DNA of 14,200 nucleotides from an uncultured Bacteroidota bacterium. GTDB taxonomy: Bacteria; Bacteroidota; Bacteroidia; Chitinophagales; Chitinophagaceae. The stretch spans positions 1-14,200 of the forward strand of contig CAMLEX010000033.1 of the NCBI GenBank assembly GCA_946479055.1, read 5' to 3'. This document shows, one piece after another, positions 1-6,528 of this stretch. The first letter of the stretch is position 1. Each line of letters begins with the position of its first letter. The translations under genes and the position numbers were made by a program. The notes below the pieces were generated by a model. That model was given only the letters and a program-made list of their open reading frames with translations. It had not been told where the DNA came from and made no database searches.

Positions 1-74
1 AAAGAAAATTCGTTGCATTATGAAAATAGGAACTAATGAAATCAATTAAAACGAATGAAAATAATAATGCCAGC
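1..74. other. Left edge, possible tail of an upstream cassette gene
   Basis: These bases precede the first attC-like site. Two forward frames are open from the edge to a nearby stop: one ends at about base 36 (residues ending HYENRN) and one at about base 48 (ending IGTNEIN). Either could be the C-terminus of a gene lying left of the window, as expected for a cassette placed just before a recombination site. Nothing distinguishes them, so no gene is called. Confidence 0.25.
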
Positions 75-207
75 CTGTAACAACAGCTCATAAGCAATGG
101 CGGGGTTTGTAGCGTGTTCCACGTTCCGTCTCGCAGCAAATTCGACACGTGGGATACAGACGCAGCTCCGTAATCCGCCACTGCTCATAGCCACGGCCGT
201 TGTGTGC
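75..207 (+). other. attC-like recombination site 1 (long stem-loop)
   Basis: This is a large imperfect palindrome. The left core ACAAC (80-84) is complementary to GTTGT (199-203). Inside it, ATAAGCAATGGCGG (90-103) faces CCGCCACTGCTCAT (175-188). The 14-bp arms differ at only two positions, and both become G-T wobbles on the bottom strand. The length (about 130 bp) and the nested order outer core, inner arm, loop, inner arm, outer core match integron attC sites of the long kind. The right core GTTGTGTGC (199-207) is the exact reverse complement of the left core of the next site (841-849). The cores deviate from the classical RYYYAAC/GTTRRRY consensus, so the assignment rests on architecture. 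Confidence 0.55.
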
Positions 208-259
208 TATTAACTGTTGACCTGGTAAACGGAATTATAAAAACGAGATAGGCATTTAA

Positions 260-838
260 ATGAAACTGAAGAACGTGAGAAAAAATACGATTGCTTCAAC
301 AATTGTGGCTATACTTCTTCAAAGCTGCGCAATGATCAGGGACGTTCAGCCTTATAAAATAGACAGCATAGATAAAAACAATTATTCCAAACTTAATGGA
401 TGGTATTCAAATATCCACGCAGATACAACAGTAGTTTCATATAATGATAGCCGCGAGTCCGAATATAGATCCAAAACTCTTTGGTCTCATACTTATCGCT
501 ATAACAAAGACAAAGAAGAAGGTAACCTTAAAGAGCAAACAGTGAAGATAGAATTCAAGACTCGCAGAAGAATTCTTGTTTCACTTTATGAGAATGATTC
601 ATTAGTGGGCAGTAGAAAAATTAGAGGGCGAATAAATAACGGGTTTTTCTACGCAAGACCTCAACTGAACCTTATCCCACTTATACCAATAGTCGTTAGC
701 TATGACACATACAGATATAGAATCGGACTTATTAACAATTCAATAGTAATAGACTATAGGTGGAATTTTTGGGGTTTCGCTTTAATTGCTGGCGGTACAG
801 GAAAGGGACAAACCAGTTCAACATTCAAAAAACTATAA
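260..838 (+). CDS. Hypothetical lipoprotein in a cassette-like unit
   Basis: I do not recognise a family for this 192-residue protein. The N-terminus has basic residues (KLKNVRKN), a hydrophobic stretch and a lipobox LQSC with Cys23, so it should be exported and lipid-anchored. The mature part is rich in Tyr, Asn and Arg with alternating hydrophobic strands. A hydrophobic segment LNLIPLIPIVV lies near residue 138, and the C-terminus is Gly-rich (IAGGTGKG). The ATG at 260 is chosen because it directly precedes the signal peptide. The stop at 836-838 lies only 2 bp before the attC-like site at 841, and the gene begins about 50 bp after the end of the previous site. That tight packing, one short promoterless gene between two sites, is the layout of an integron cassette. 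Function unknown. Confidence 0.75.
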   Translation: MKLKNVRKNTIASTIVAILLQSCAMIRDVQPYKIDSIDKNNYSKLNGWYSNIHADTTVVSYNDSRESEYRSKTLWSHTYRYNKDKEEGNLKEQTVKIEFKTRRRILVSLYENDSLVGSRKIRGRINNGFFYARPQLNLIPLIPIVVSYDTYRYRIGLINNSIVIDYRWNFWGFALIAGGTGKGQTSSTFKKL

Positions 839-840
839 CA

Positions 841-901
841 GCACACAACAAATAAGGCTTCGTCGGGTGCGCAGCACTAACGTGAAGCCTCGGTTGTACG
901 G
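841..901 (+). other. attC-like recombination site 2
   Basis: This 61-bp stem-loop starts 2 bp after the stop of the lipoprotein gene. Outer cores are GCACACAAC (841-849) and GTTGTACGG (893-901), sharing the complementary ACAAC/GTTGT. Inner arms AGGCTTC (855-861) and GAAGCCT (884-890) pair perfectly. Spacers are short and asymmetric (5 and 2 bp) around a 22-nt loop. The size and layout fit a short integron attC. Its left core is the perfect reverse complement of the right core of site 1 (199-207), so the DNA between them would give a fully matched site if circularised. Confidence 0.55.
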
Positions 902-1063
902 AACTTTGGGTAGTTTGTTGCTGGCATTATGGGGATTGCGATGAGCGGGGAGATACTTTTGCTATGTGTGATGTTGCAGGTGGGCAGCCCGATTGTTTGT
1001 CTTCATGGGGTGCTATGTGCTGACGGTTCTTATTTTTCAGTTGCTATCTTCTTTTTACTTTTT

Positions 1064-1330
1064 TTAGTGTTGTTTTTTTATATGGTTTATAGCATTAGCT
1101 GCATAGTATTGTCTTGCCGCATATACAGCTTCGTTTTTTAATACACCTGTTGTAATAATACTTTCCAATAAATCTGTTGCCAGTTGTATCCAGCCAGGTG
1201 GCGGGCTTCTGCGATTGAAGCGCATCAATGTTTGCGTTGTATTGTTTTTGCAGCAGGGGCATGCTTTGGGATCATAAGGCTGTGTTGCGGGTCTTGTTTG
1301 CACTACAGGCTTTGCTGGCGGCAGTTGTTG
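1064..1330 (-). pseudogene. Transposase C-terminal remnant (IS91-like, tentative)
   Basis: On the minus strand an open frame of about 89 codons follows an in-frame TAA at 1331-1333 and ends at 1064. It reads through a Cys-rich CPCCK motif, then TLMRFNRRSPPPGW, and finishes KKQH. A CxxC motif followed by a basic segment and RR(S/G)PP is the sort of tail seen on IS91/IS801-type transposases of Bacteroidota. No ATG start is present (only a GTG at 1301-1303), and there is no upstream catalytic region, so this is at best a fragment. It lies in a stretch otherwise free of convincing genes, between attC-like site 2 and the GNAT remnant. The family call comes from motif memory and is weak. Confidence 0.35.
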
Positions 1331-1429
1331 TTAATTGGTATGAGCGCAAACAAAACTGGAATCTCTGTCTACATCCTTGGGAGATAAAACATACTTAGCC
1401 CAAACGTATGGAAAAAAACTTGGCAAGGC

Positions 1430-1594
1430 GAGTGTAACACAGCGGAACAACTTTACCAACGACTTGGCTGGACTGAAATGGAAAGACTTGCAATGGGTGA
1501 TAGAAACGTGGTAGCTATGAAAAAAGACTTGCTAAATGACAACGAACATGAACCACCTACTGCTAACATTGGTGGCCGATGCGCAACTCTATAA
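1430..1594 (+). pseudogene. GNAT N-acetyltransferase C-terminal fragment
   Basis: The frame that ends at TAA 1592-1594 encodes, from about 1430, a segment starting TAEQLYQRLGWTEMERL and continuing DRNVVAMKKDL. This is the classical end of GNAT acetyltransferases: the A-x-x-(F/L)Y-x-(R/K)LG(F/W) helix of motif B followed by the last beta strand ending in a M-x-K-(D/x)-L. The acetyl-CoA binding motif (Q/RxxGxG/A) and the N-terminal half are absent; the frame closes upstream at TAA 1385-1387 without recognisable GNAT sequence. A short extra tail (NDNEHEPPT...) follows the usual end. I infer a decayed or recombination-truncated gene, consistent with the other remnants nearby. Confidence 0.5.
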
Positions 1595-1797
1595 AAAAAC
1601 CAGCTTTTATTTTCTTTATTGACTTTCTCTATTACTGGTTATGGTCGTCTATATAAATGAGTGAATGGTGGTTGATTTTTTGGTACCACAGGAATCCATT
1701 ATCAGCTTTTGTTCAAGCAGACATTACACTATTGATCATTAGTTCTTATTTTCGACTTTAGTTTTCAATTAAGCATTTATTCGGCTGACAATTCGTA
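1595..1797. other. AT-rich spacer without recognisable gene
   Basis: This is low-GC sequence between the GNAT remnant and the DUF3500 gene. I see no convincing ORF, terminator hairpin or attC-like stem-loop in it. If the GNAT remnant once ended in a recombination site, that site has been lost. Confidence 0.4.
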
Positions 1798-2934
1798 TTG
1801 CCATGCCATTGCAAATGTTTTAAAGTTAGCGATCATGCTACCGCACAACCTTTTAAATCATTCATTGTGACAAATAAAATTAGTTTTTCATTTTTTTTAA
1901 TTATCATTTCTATTTTTTCTTACTCTGCCAAATGTCAGCCAACTTATTGCAATGAAATAAAACAAGTTGCTGTTTCACTTTACAATTCGTTTGACACGAT
2001 GCAAAATATTTCAGGTAGACTTAATTTTAATGACAGCTCAAGACTTAAATGGAACAATCTTCCTGTGGGATTCAGAGCAAGAGCAGGAACAAGCGTAGGC
2101 AATATGACTGACGACCAAAGAAAACTTCTTCATCGTATTCTTTCTGTCTCATTAAGTTCGCAAGGTTATCTGAAAGCTACCAGCATAATGCATTTAGACG
2201 ACTTACTCAATCGGTATTTTGATAGCCTTTATTACAAAAAGGAGTTTAATGATACTGTATACGCTGGATTGAAGGCCATGTTATGGTCACATAAAAGTTA
2301 CTACTTTGCTTTTTTTGGAAAACCAACAGATCCCATTTGGGGGTATAAATTAGAAGGGCACCATTTATCAGTCAATTTTACATTTGTCAATGAAAAAATA
2401 TCCATGACACCATTTTTCGTAGGTACAGACCCTGCCGAATATCCTATTTCTGAATATGCAGGTTGGCGGGTTCTTGGACAAGAAGAAGATTTAGGAATAA
2501 AACTCATACGCCAGTTGACACCTTCTCAACAAAAGAAAGCGACGATGAGTACCGCTGTGCCTGGCGATATAATAACAGGTGCAGAAAGCGGGAAACGTTT
2601 AGTTGACAATTGGGGAATTTTAGGAGCAGAGATGAATGCTGATCAAAAAGCAGTCTTGCAATATATTATTCGTGAATTTGTATTTAACCTTGAGTATGAT
2701 AAGGCAGCTATTGAATATAACAAAATTGTAAAAGCTGGTATTGATAAAATCTATTTTGGATGGATTGGAAAATATGATGAAAAAGAGCCGCATTATTATG
2801 TTCTAAACGGCCCAACGTTTATTATTGAGTTTGACAACAATGATGGCAATCATATTCATGCTATATGGAGAGAAAAAGGCAATGACTTTGGCGAAGATGT
2901 ACTAAAAAAACACTATCAAATAAAAAAACATTAG
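1798..2934 (+). CDS. Secreted DUF3500 family protein
   Basis: This is a DUF3500-type protein of unknown function. Family-like landmarks are W-NNLPVGFRARAG (about residues 85-98), a DDQR...LLHRILSVSLSSQGY segment, the WGYKLEGHHLSVNFTF block (about 181-196) followed by MTPFFVGTDPAEYP, and LTPSQQKKA near the middle. The C-terminal half has a Tyr/Trp-rich IYFGWIG...YYVLNGPTFIIEFDN block and a DGNHIHAIWR segment. The hydrophobic export signal (SFFLIIISIFSYSA) begins only at about residue 29. The ATG at 1798 is the only ATG before it, but a GTG at 1867 (residue 24) would give a normal compact signal peptide and may be the true start. A degenerate attC-like site follows within 20 bp. The gene is AT-rich like the lipoprotein gene at the left. 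Confidence 0.8.
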   Translation: MPCHCKCFKVSDHATAQPFKSFIVTNKISFSFFLIIISIFSYSAKCQPTYCNEIKQVAVSLYNSFDTMQNISGRLNFNDSSRLKWNNLPVGFRARAGTSVGNMTDDQRKLLHRILSVSLSSQGYLKATSIMHLDDLLNRYFDSLYYKKEFNDTVYAGLKAMLWSHKSYYFAFFGKPTDPIWGYKLEGHHLSVNFTFVNEKISMTPFFVGTDPAEYPISEYAGWRVLGQEEDLGIKLIRQLTPSQQKKATMSTAVPGDIITGAESGKRLVDNWGILGAEMNADQKAVLQYIIREFVFNLEYDKAAIEYNKIVKAGIDKIYFGWIGKYDEKEPHYYVLNGPTFIIEFDNNDGNHIHAIWREKGNDFGEDVLKKHYQIKKH

Positions 2935-2952
2935 TGGGACAAAAAGCACGAA

Positions 2953-3034
2953 CCGTTAACAACGGGCATTGCTGCAAGCATGGCTGACTTGCTACTATGA
3001 AGCTTGCCGAATAATGATTCTCATAATAAGTTGT
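2953..3034 (+). other. Degenerate attC-like site 3
   Basis: Just after the DUF3500 stop there is a third copy of the pattern. A left core CCGTTAACAAC (2953-2963) contains ACAAC, and a perfect inner stem GCAAGC (2974-2979)/GCTTGC (3002-3007) encloses a 22-nt loop, the same loop length as site 2. The expected right core GTTGT does not follow directly; the nearest copy is 22 nt on, at 3030-3034. The left core resembles the reverse complement of the right core of site 2 (CCGTACAAC) with two extra bases. I read it as the decayed or truncated end of the array. Confidence 0.35.
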
Positions 3035-3135
3035 CTTTTAATAACGGCAGAAGTACAATTAAAAATCCGGAAAAAAATAATGACATCAAAATAAAAGATA
3101 TTATTTGATCCTGAGGCGGTTAAAGACCTGATGAT

Positions 3136-4128
3136 TTATAAAACCACTGCTTCTTTATTGTACTTACTTCTATACTCTAATGGTGATATTCCGGTAATTT
3201 TTCGGAACACTTCACGAAACGCTTTTACATCCGAATAGCCAACATCATACATAACTTCATTGATTGTTTTACGCGTAGTTTCAAAGGCTTTTTTCGCTGC
3301 CTCAATTTTTACCCGTTGCGAGTATTCAACAGGCGTATTTCCGGTTGCTTTGATAAACCTTCTGTCAAAGTTTCGCCTGCCGACAGCAAACCTCGAAGAC
3401 AAATCTTCAACAGATATTTTTTCATCAACTTTACTTTCAATATAGGCCTGTGCCTGTTGAACCATTTCATCCCCGTGCAACTTCTGCCCTGTAAATATGG
3501 TAAATGCCGACTGGCTTTGCCTGTCCATTTCAATCTGAAAAATTTTGGAACAATAAATGGCTGTTTGCCTGTCATAATATTTCTCTACCAGGTAAATCAC
3601 CAGATTCAGGAAAGAATAAGCACCACCATTCGTATAAATTCCATGTTCATCCGTAATCAATTTATCAGCTTGTAAATTTACTTTTGGAAACATCGTTCTG
3701 AAAGTGTCCGCAGCAGACCAATGTGTAGAGCAATTTTTTCCATCCAGCAAACCTGCTGATGCCAGCATAAATGTACCCGTGCACATACTTGCTATTTCAG
3801 CACCGTGTTTATATTGTTGCTCAATCCAGTCAACCAGTAGTTTGTTTCTCTTCATGGCTTTTTGATAATCCCGAACCAATGAGGGTATAATGATGAGATT
3901 AGTTTTGGTGATGGCTGATATGTTGGCCTGTGGCTTCACTGTCAACAAGCCGTTATCAAATTCTGCCTTCTTTGAAACACCTGCCAATTCAATTTTAAAC
4001 AATTCTTTTTTGCCGGTTCTTTTCCAATAGCCATTGGCTACTGTAAATATTTCGTAAGCACCCACTATACAGGCTATAGTGCTTAGACTACTCTGTCCAT
4101 CGGGGACTATTATGGTAATATGTTTCAT
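3136..4128 (-). CDS. GlxA family transcriptional regulator (DJ-1/PfpI + AraC HTH)
   Basis: This is a cytoplasmic transcription factor of the GlxA/FtrA kind: an amidotransferase-like ligand domain fused to an AraC DNA-binding domain. The start MKHITIIVPDG at 4126-4128 gives 330 residues, the usual family length. Residues 1-190 form the DJ-1/PfpI-like domain, with the nucleophile-elbow motif SMCTGTFMLASAGLLDG around Cys116 and a THW motif after it. Residues 220-325 form the two-helix-turn-helix AraC domain: SVEDLSSRFAVGRRNFDRRF is the first HTH, INEVMYDVGYSDVKAFREVFRK the second, and ITGISPLEYR closes it. It is divergent from the SDR/AHSA1 operon, so control of that operon, possibly in response to a small metabolite, is a fair inference. 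Whether Cys116 is catalytic is unknown. A longer frame to 4248 reads through repeat DNA and is not part of the gene. Confidence 0.92.
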   Translation of the reverse strand: MKHITIIVPDGQSSLSTIACIVGAYEIFTVANGYWKRTGKKELFKIELAGVSKKAEFDNGLLTVKPQANISAITKTNLIIIPSLVRDYQKAMKRNKLLVDWIEQQYKHGAEIASMCTGTFMLASAGLLDGKNCSTHWSAADTFRTMFPKVNLQADKLITDEHGIYTNGGAYSFLNLVIYLVEKYYDRQTAIYCSKIFQIEMDRQSQSAFTIFTGQKLHGDEMVQQAQAYIESKVDEKISVEDLSSRFAVGRRNFDRRFIKATGNTPVEYSQRVKIEAAKKAFETTRKTINEVMYDVGYSDVKAFREVFRKITGISPLEYRSKYNKEAVVL

Positions 4129-4285
4129 TTGTATATTTTTTATTTTGTGCTTAAAGCAATTTGTACAATTAACTTTTGTTGACCAGTTGCATCGCCCTGA
4201 TTGAACTTTCGTTGCGACGCTCCGTTCAGGGTTCTGTTCGCTGCTCATTGCCCCCCGGTCCTTTTATTTTTTAGTCTCCTATATT

Positions 4286-4326
4286 CGCTCCTCTTGCTTC
4301 GCTTTGCTTACAATGACGTGGGAGGG
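4286..4326 (-). repeat. Degenerate CGTCATTGnnAGCnnAGCGAAGCAA-type dispersed repeat
   Basis: Read on the minus strand, 4294-4319 gives CGTCATTGTAAGCAAAGCGA followed by AGCAA. This closely resembles the short intergenic repeat with core GTCATTGCGAG...GCGAAGCAA that is scattered through many bacterial genomes. It sits in the GlxA-SDR divergent intergenic region. The match is from memory of the consensus and there is only one copy in the window. Confidence 0.45.
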
Positions 4327-4388
4327 AAGTGTTCTAAAGAAATAATTTCTCATGCTCCACTTCAGAAGCTGTTTAAAAATGAATAACC

Positions 4389-4450
4389 GGAACACAGATA
4401 ACACAGATTTTATCTGTGCTGATCCGTTTGATCAGTGTCACCCGTGTTCT
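4389..4450. repeat. Palindromic intergenic element with outer stem and two inner hairpins
   Basis: The outer stem is GAACAC (4390-4395)/GTGTTC (4444-4449). Inside are two adjacent perfect hairpins: CACAGAT (4402-4408)/ATCTGTG (4412-4418) with a 3-nt loop, and CTGATC (4419-4424)/GATCAG (4430-4435) with a 5-nt loop. The whole would fold as a three-way junction on either strand. The wording (ACACAGATnACACAGATT...ATCAGTGTCAnCCGTGTTC) is like a widely dispersed bacterial intergenic repeat. There is no T-run or coding potential. Confidence 0.55.
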
Positions 4451-4491
4451 ATTCTCTAAGATTTAAACCGTTTCTCATTAATTTCTTTTGT

Positions 4492-4499
4492 CAAAGATA
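4492..4499 (-). promoter_or_regulatory. Candidate -7 box for the GlxA regulator gene
   Basis: On the minus strand TATCTTTG matches the Bacteroidota -7 consensus TAnnTTTG. A GTTG about 20 bp upstream could serve as the -33 element. It lies about 360 bp before the GlxA start, so the leader would run through both repeat elements. The evidence is motif matching only. Confidence 0.25.
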
Positions 4500-4570
4500 G
4501 AAACTTAGCTTGTCCAAATCAACCCACTACAAAGTCCATTTTCCACCCTATCCAAGTAATGTTTAGACAA

Positions 4571-4578
4571 TAGCTTTG
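4571..4578 (+). promoter_or_regulatory. Candidate -7 box for the SDR/AHSA1 operon
   Basis: TAGCTTTG matches the Bacteroidota -7 consensus TAnnTTTG and lies 40 bp before the ATG at 4618, a normal leader length. No clear TTTG is seen at the -33 spacing, so an activator such as the divergent GlxA-type regulator might be needed. The activator idea is inference. Confidence 0.35.
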
Positions 4579-4617
4579 GTAACTGATAAAAAATATTTCA
4601 CTAAAAAATAAAACAAG

Positions 4618-5406
4618 ATGAAAAGATTGGAAAACAAAGTTGCCGTTGTTTACGGCGATGGCAGCACGGGAGGTGCAATTGCAAAAGCCTTTGCACGGGA
4701 GGGTGCGAAGGTTTTTTTGACCGGCCGTACAGTAGCAAAGCTGGATGCGATAGCGGATGAAATCTTGTCAGATGGCGGAGCTATCGACACAGCCGGGTTC
4801 GATGCTCTTGATGAGATGGCTGTCGAGAAACACATGACTGAAACCATCAGGAAAGCAGGAAAAATCGACATTTCATACAATGCCATTGGCATACCTCAAA
4901 CTGGCGTCCAGGGAACGGCACTAACTGAACTGTCACTGGAGAACTTCTCTCTCCCGTTAACCATTTATCCTCAGTCTCATTTTATAACGGCAAAAGCTGC
5001 AGCTAAACGCATGGTGAAGCAAGGGCATGGTGTAATTATCATGCACGTACCTAACCCAAGTAAGATAAGTCAACCATTCATTGGCGGTATGCCATCGACG
5101 TGGGCAGCAATTGAGGCCCTTTGCCGTTCACTTTCGGTGGAATTCGGACAGTACGGGGTACGGTCTGTTTGCCTGCAAACTACGGCAATACCGGAGACTC
5201 CTCTTATTGACGAAGTCTTCGAAATTCATGGAAAATCACATGGTATAACTTTTGAGCAATTTCATTCCGTTATGGAAGGTATGACACACAGGCGACGCTT
5301 AACAACACTTGAAGAGCTGACAAACGCTGCTGTCTTCGTAGCCTCTGATGAAGGCAGTGCTATAACCGGAACCAATGTTAACCTCACCGCAGGGATGATT
5401 GTCTGA
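4618..5406 (+). CDS. SDR-like protein lacking the catalytic Tyr/Lys
   Basis: This is a short-chain dehydrogenase/reductase fold protein of 262 residues, the usual length for classical SDRs. The N-terminal Rossmann segment reads ENKVAVVYGDGSTGGAIAKAF: the usual TGxxxGIG is replaced by YGDGSTGG (residues 12-19), so NAD(P) binding is possible but atypical. R37 in LTGR fits a cofactor-selectivity position, and NAIG (88-91) stands for NNAG. Where the YxxxK catalytic pair should precede the helix AAIEALCRSLSVEF, the sequence is MPSTW (158-162), so both Tyr and Lys are missing, and no catalytic Ser is obvious before it. It is therefore probably not an ordinary dehydrogenase. I recall similar full-length relatives with the same change, so it is likely a subfamily trait and not a mutation. 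It is first gene of the operon divergent from the GlxA regulator. Confidence 0.88.
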   Translation: MKRLENKVAVVYGDGSTGGAIAKAFAREGAKVFLTGRTVAKLDAIADEILSDGGAIDTAGFDALDEMAVEKHMTETIRKAGKIDISYNAIGIPQTGVQGTALTELSLENFSLPLTIYPQSHFITAKAAAKRMVKQGHGVIIMHVPNPSKISQPFIGGMPSTWAAIEALCRSLSVEFGQYGVRSVCLQTTAIPETPLIDEVFEIHGKSHGITFEQFHSVMEGMTHRRRLTTLEELTNAAVFVASDEGSAITGTNVNLTAGMIV

Positions 5407-5418
5407 TAATCCCGATAA

Positions 5419-5440
5419 CCTCCCGATAGGTATTGGGAGG
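5419..5440 (+). terminator. Hairpin after the SDR gene (weak terminator or repeat)
   Basis: CCTCCCGATA and TATTGGGAGG form a 10-bp stem with one wobble, 12 bp after the SDR stop. No T-run follows, so strong termination is unlikely. It may be a partial processing or attenuation site, or a copy of a CCCGATA-type intergenic palindrome. A nearby CCCGATAA at 5411 repeats half of it. Confidence 0.35.
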
Positions 5441-5462
5441 GACTAAAACTCCATAATTAGAA

Positions 5463-6047
5463 ATGAAAAAAACTATCAATTTTCTATTAGTAATAAGCTT
5501 GACCTTTTGCAATAATCATACTCAAGGTCAATACATCAATAAACAAAAACATACAACTATGGCAACAGCAGATTTTACCACTACTATCGTGGTTGACCAA
5601 ACTCCGAAACAGGTATTCGATGCTATCAATAATGTTAGGGGATGGTGGTCAGAAGAAATTGAAGGTAATACCGACAAGCTCAATGATGTATTTAGCTATC
5701 ATTACGAAGACGTGCATTCTTGTACAGTGCAACTAATTGAAGTTGTTCCGGATAAAAAACTAGTCTGGAAAATATTAGACAACCACTTCAACTTCACAAA
5801 AGACAAAACCGAGTGGATAGATACGAAAGTCAGTTTTGAAATTTCGAAGCGAGGTGACAAAACCCAACTTGTTTTTACGCACATAGGCCTTGTTCCAGAA
5901 TACGAGTGTTACGAAGCCTGCAACCAGGGATGGACGCACTACATACAAACCAGTCTTAAAAATTTGATTGAAAGTGGTAAAGGGTTACCTAATGCTAAGG
6001 GTACGCCAAGAACTGCAACAGAAAAGAAACTTACATCTACAAACTGA
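5463..6047 (+). CDS. AHSA1/SRPBCC domain protein 1, with a possible export signal
   Basis: This is an SRPBCC (Bet v1-like) protein of the AHSA1 (Aha1 C-terminal) type, which forms a helix-grip hydrophobic pocket. The domain runs from about residue 33 ([20 protein letters not shown]) to 170, with VRGWWSEEI (about 50-58), [19 protein letters not shown] and [11 protein letters not shown]. It is closely related to the next gene: both share VDQTP, a NVR-WWS motif, LND-FS, IDTK/IGTK and [18 protein letters not shown]. It differs in its first 32 residues ([15 protein letters not shown]...), which look like a signal sequence. The domain itself could start at the ATG at 5559, which begins like cytosolic relatives. 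Either it is exported or the early ATG is not used. The ligand is unknown. Confidence 0.85.
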   Translation: MKKTINFLLVISLTFCNNHTQGQYINKQKHTTMATADFTTTIVVDQTPKQVFDAINNVRGWWSEEIEGNTDKLNDVFSYHYEDVHSCTVQLIEVVPDKKLVWKILDNHFNFTKDKTEWIDTKVSFEISKRGDKTQLVFTHIGLVPEYECYEACNQGWTHYIQTSLKNLIESGKGLPNAKGTPRTATEKKLTSTN

Positions 6048-6052
6048 TAAAT

Positions 6053-6511
6053 ATGAGTAATCAAAATTTTAGTGTCACATTAATTGTTGACCAAACACCT
6101 GAAGAAGTTTTTAACGCCGTCTCCAATGTTCGCAAATGGTGGTCGGGATATTATGCGGAAGAAATTGTGGGTAGTACAGAAAAACTCAATGACGAGTTTA
6201 GCTTTCGTGCTGGAGGAGGTGCTCATTATTCCAAACAGAAATTGGTAGAAGTAATCCCAGGCAAAAAAATCGTTTGGCTGGTTACTGACAGTGAACTTAG
6301 TTTTCTTGAAAAGAAAGATGAATGGATAGGTACAAAAATCATTTTTGATATTTCCAAAAAAGGAAACAAAACCCAACTGGTATTTACTCATGAAGGTCTT
6401 GTTCCTGAGGTTGAATGTTACGATGCCTGCTCTCCTGCATGGTCACAATATTTGCAGAACAAATTACTGCCATTGATAAAAAGCAGTAAAACTGTGGTAG
6501 CAACTAAATAA
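6053..6511 (+). CDS. AHSA1/SRPBCC domain protein 2
   Basis: This 152-residue protein is a single SRPBCC/AHSA1 domain without an export signal. It begins [30 protein letters not shown] and closes with the C-terminal helix around [19 protein letters not shown]. It is the closest relative of the preceding gene within the window, aligning almost end to end with a small insertion (GYY after WWS), so the pair looks like a tandem duplication that has diverged well. It starts 5 bp after the upstream stop, so translational coupling is likely. No catalytic residues are obvious. The family includes ligand-binding and chaperone-associated proteins, so the function cannot be set from sequence. Confidence 0.9.
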   Translation: MSNQNFSVTLIVDQTPEEVFNAVSNVRKWWSGYYAEEIVGSTEKLNDEFSFRAGGGAHYSKQKLVEVIPGKKIVWLVTDSELSFLEKKDEWIGTKIIFDISKKGNKTQLVFTHEGLVPEVECYDACSPAWSQYLQNKLLPLIKSSKTVVATK

Positions 6512-6528
6512 TCACTAAAAATAAAAAT

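Noticed and set aside
929..1141. Plus-strand 70-codon ORF with a hydrophobic C-terminal half
   Set aside because: Its end overlaps the minus-strand transposase-like tail, its composition (Cys/Phe/Leu runs) looks like antisense or AT-rich noise, and no motif is recognisable.
3055..3120. AT-rich near-palindrome (ATCAAAATAA/ATTATTTGAT) considered as the GlxA gene terminator
   Set aside because: The pairing is imperfect, almost only A-T, and lacks a GC-rich stem.
3316..3675. Plus-strand 119-codon ORF
   Set aside because: It lies fully antisense to the well-supported AraC domain of the GlxA regulator and has no start context or motif.
4129..4248. Forty-residue N-terminal extension of the GlxA regulator starting MSSEQNPERS
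   Set aside because: It translates intergenic repeat-like DNA. The conserved domain begins exactly at MKHITIIVPDG, and the trimmed length matches the family.
4390..4449. Cloverleaf-like fold considered as a tRNA
   Set aside because: It has only two inner hairpins, no T-loop GTTCRA motif or anticodon-like arm, and no CCA-type acceptor end; it fits an intergenic repeat better.
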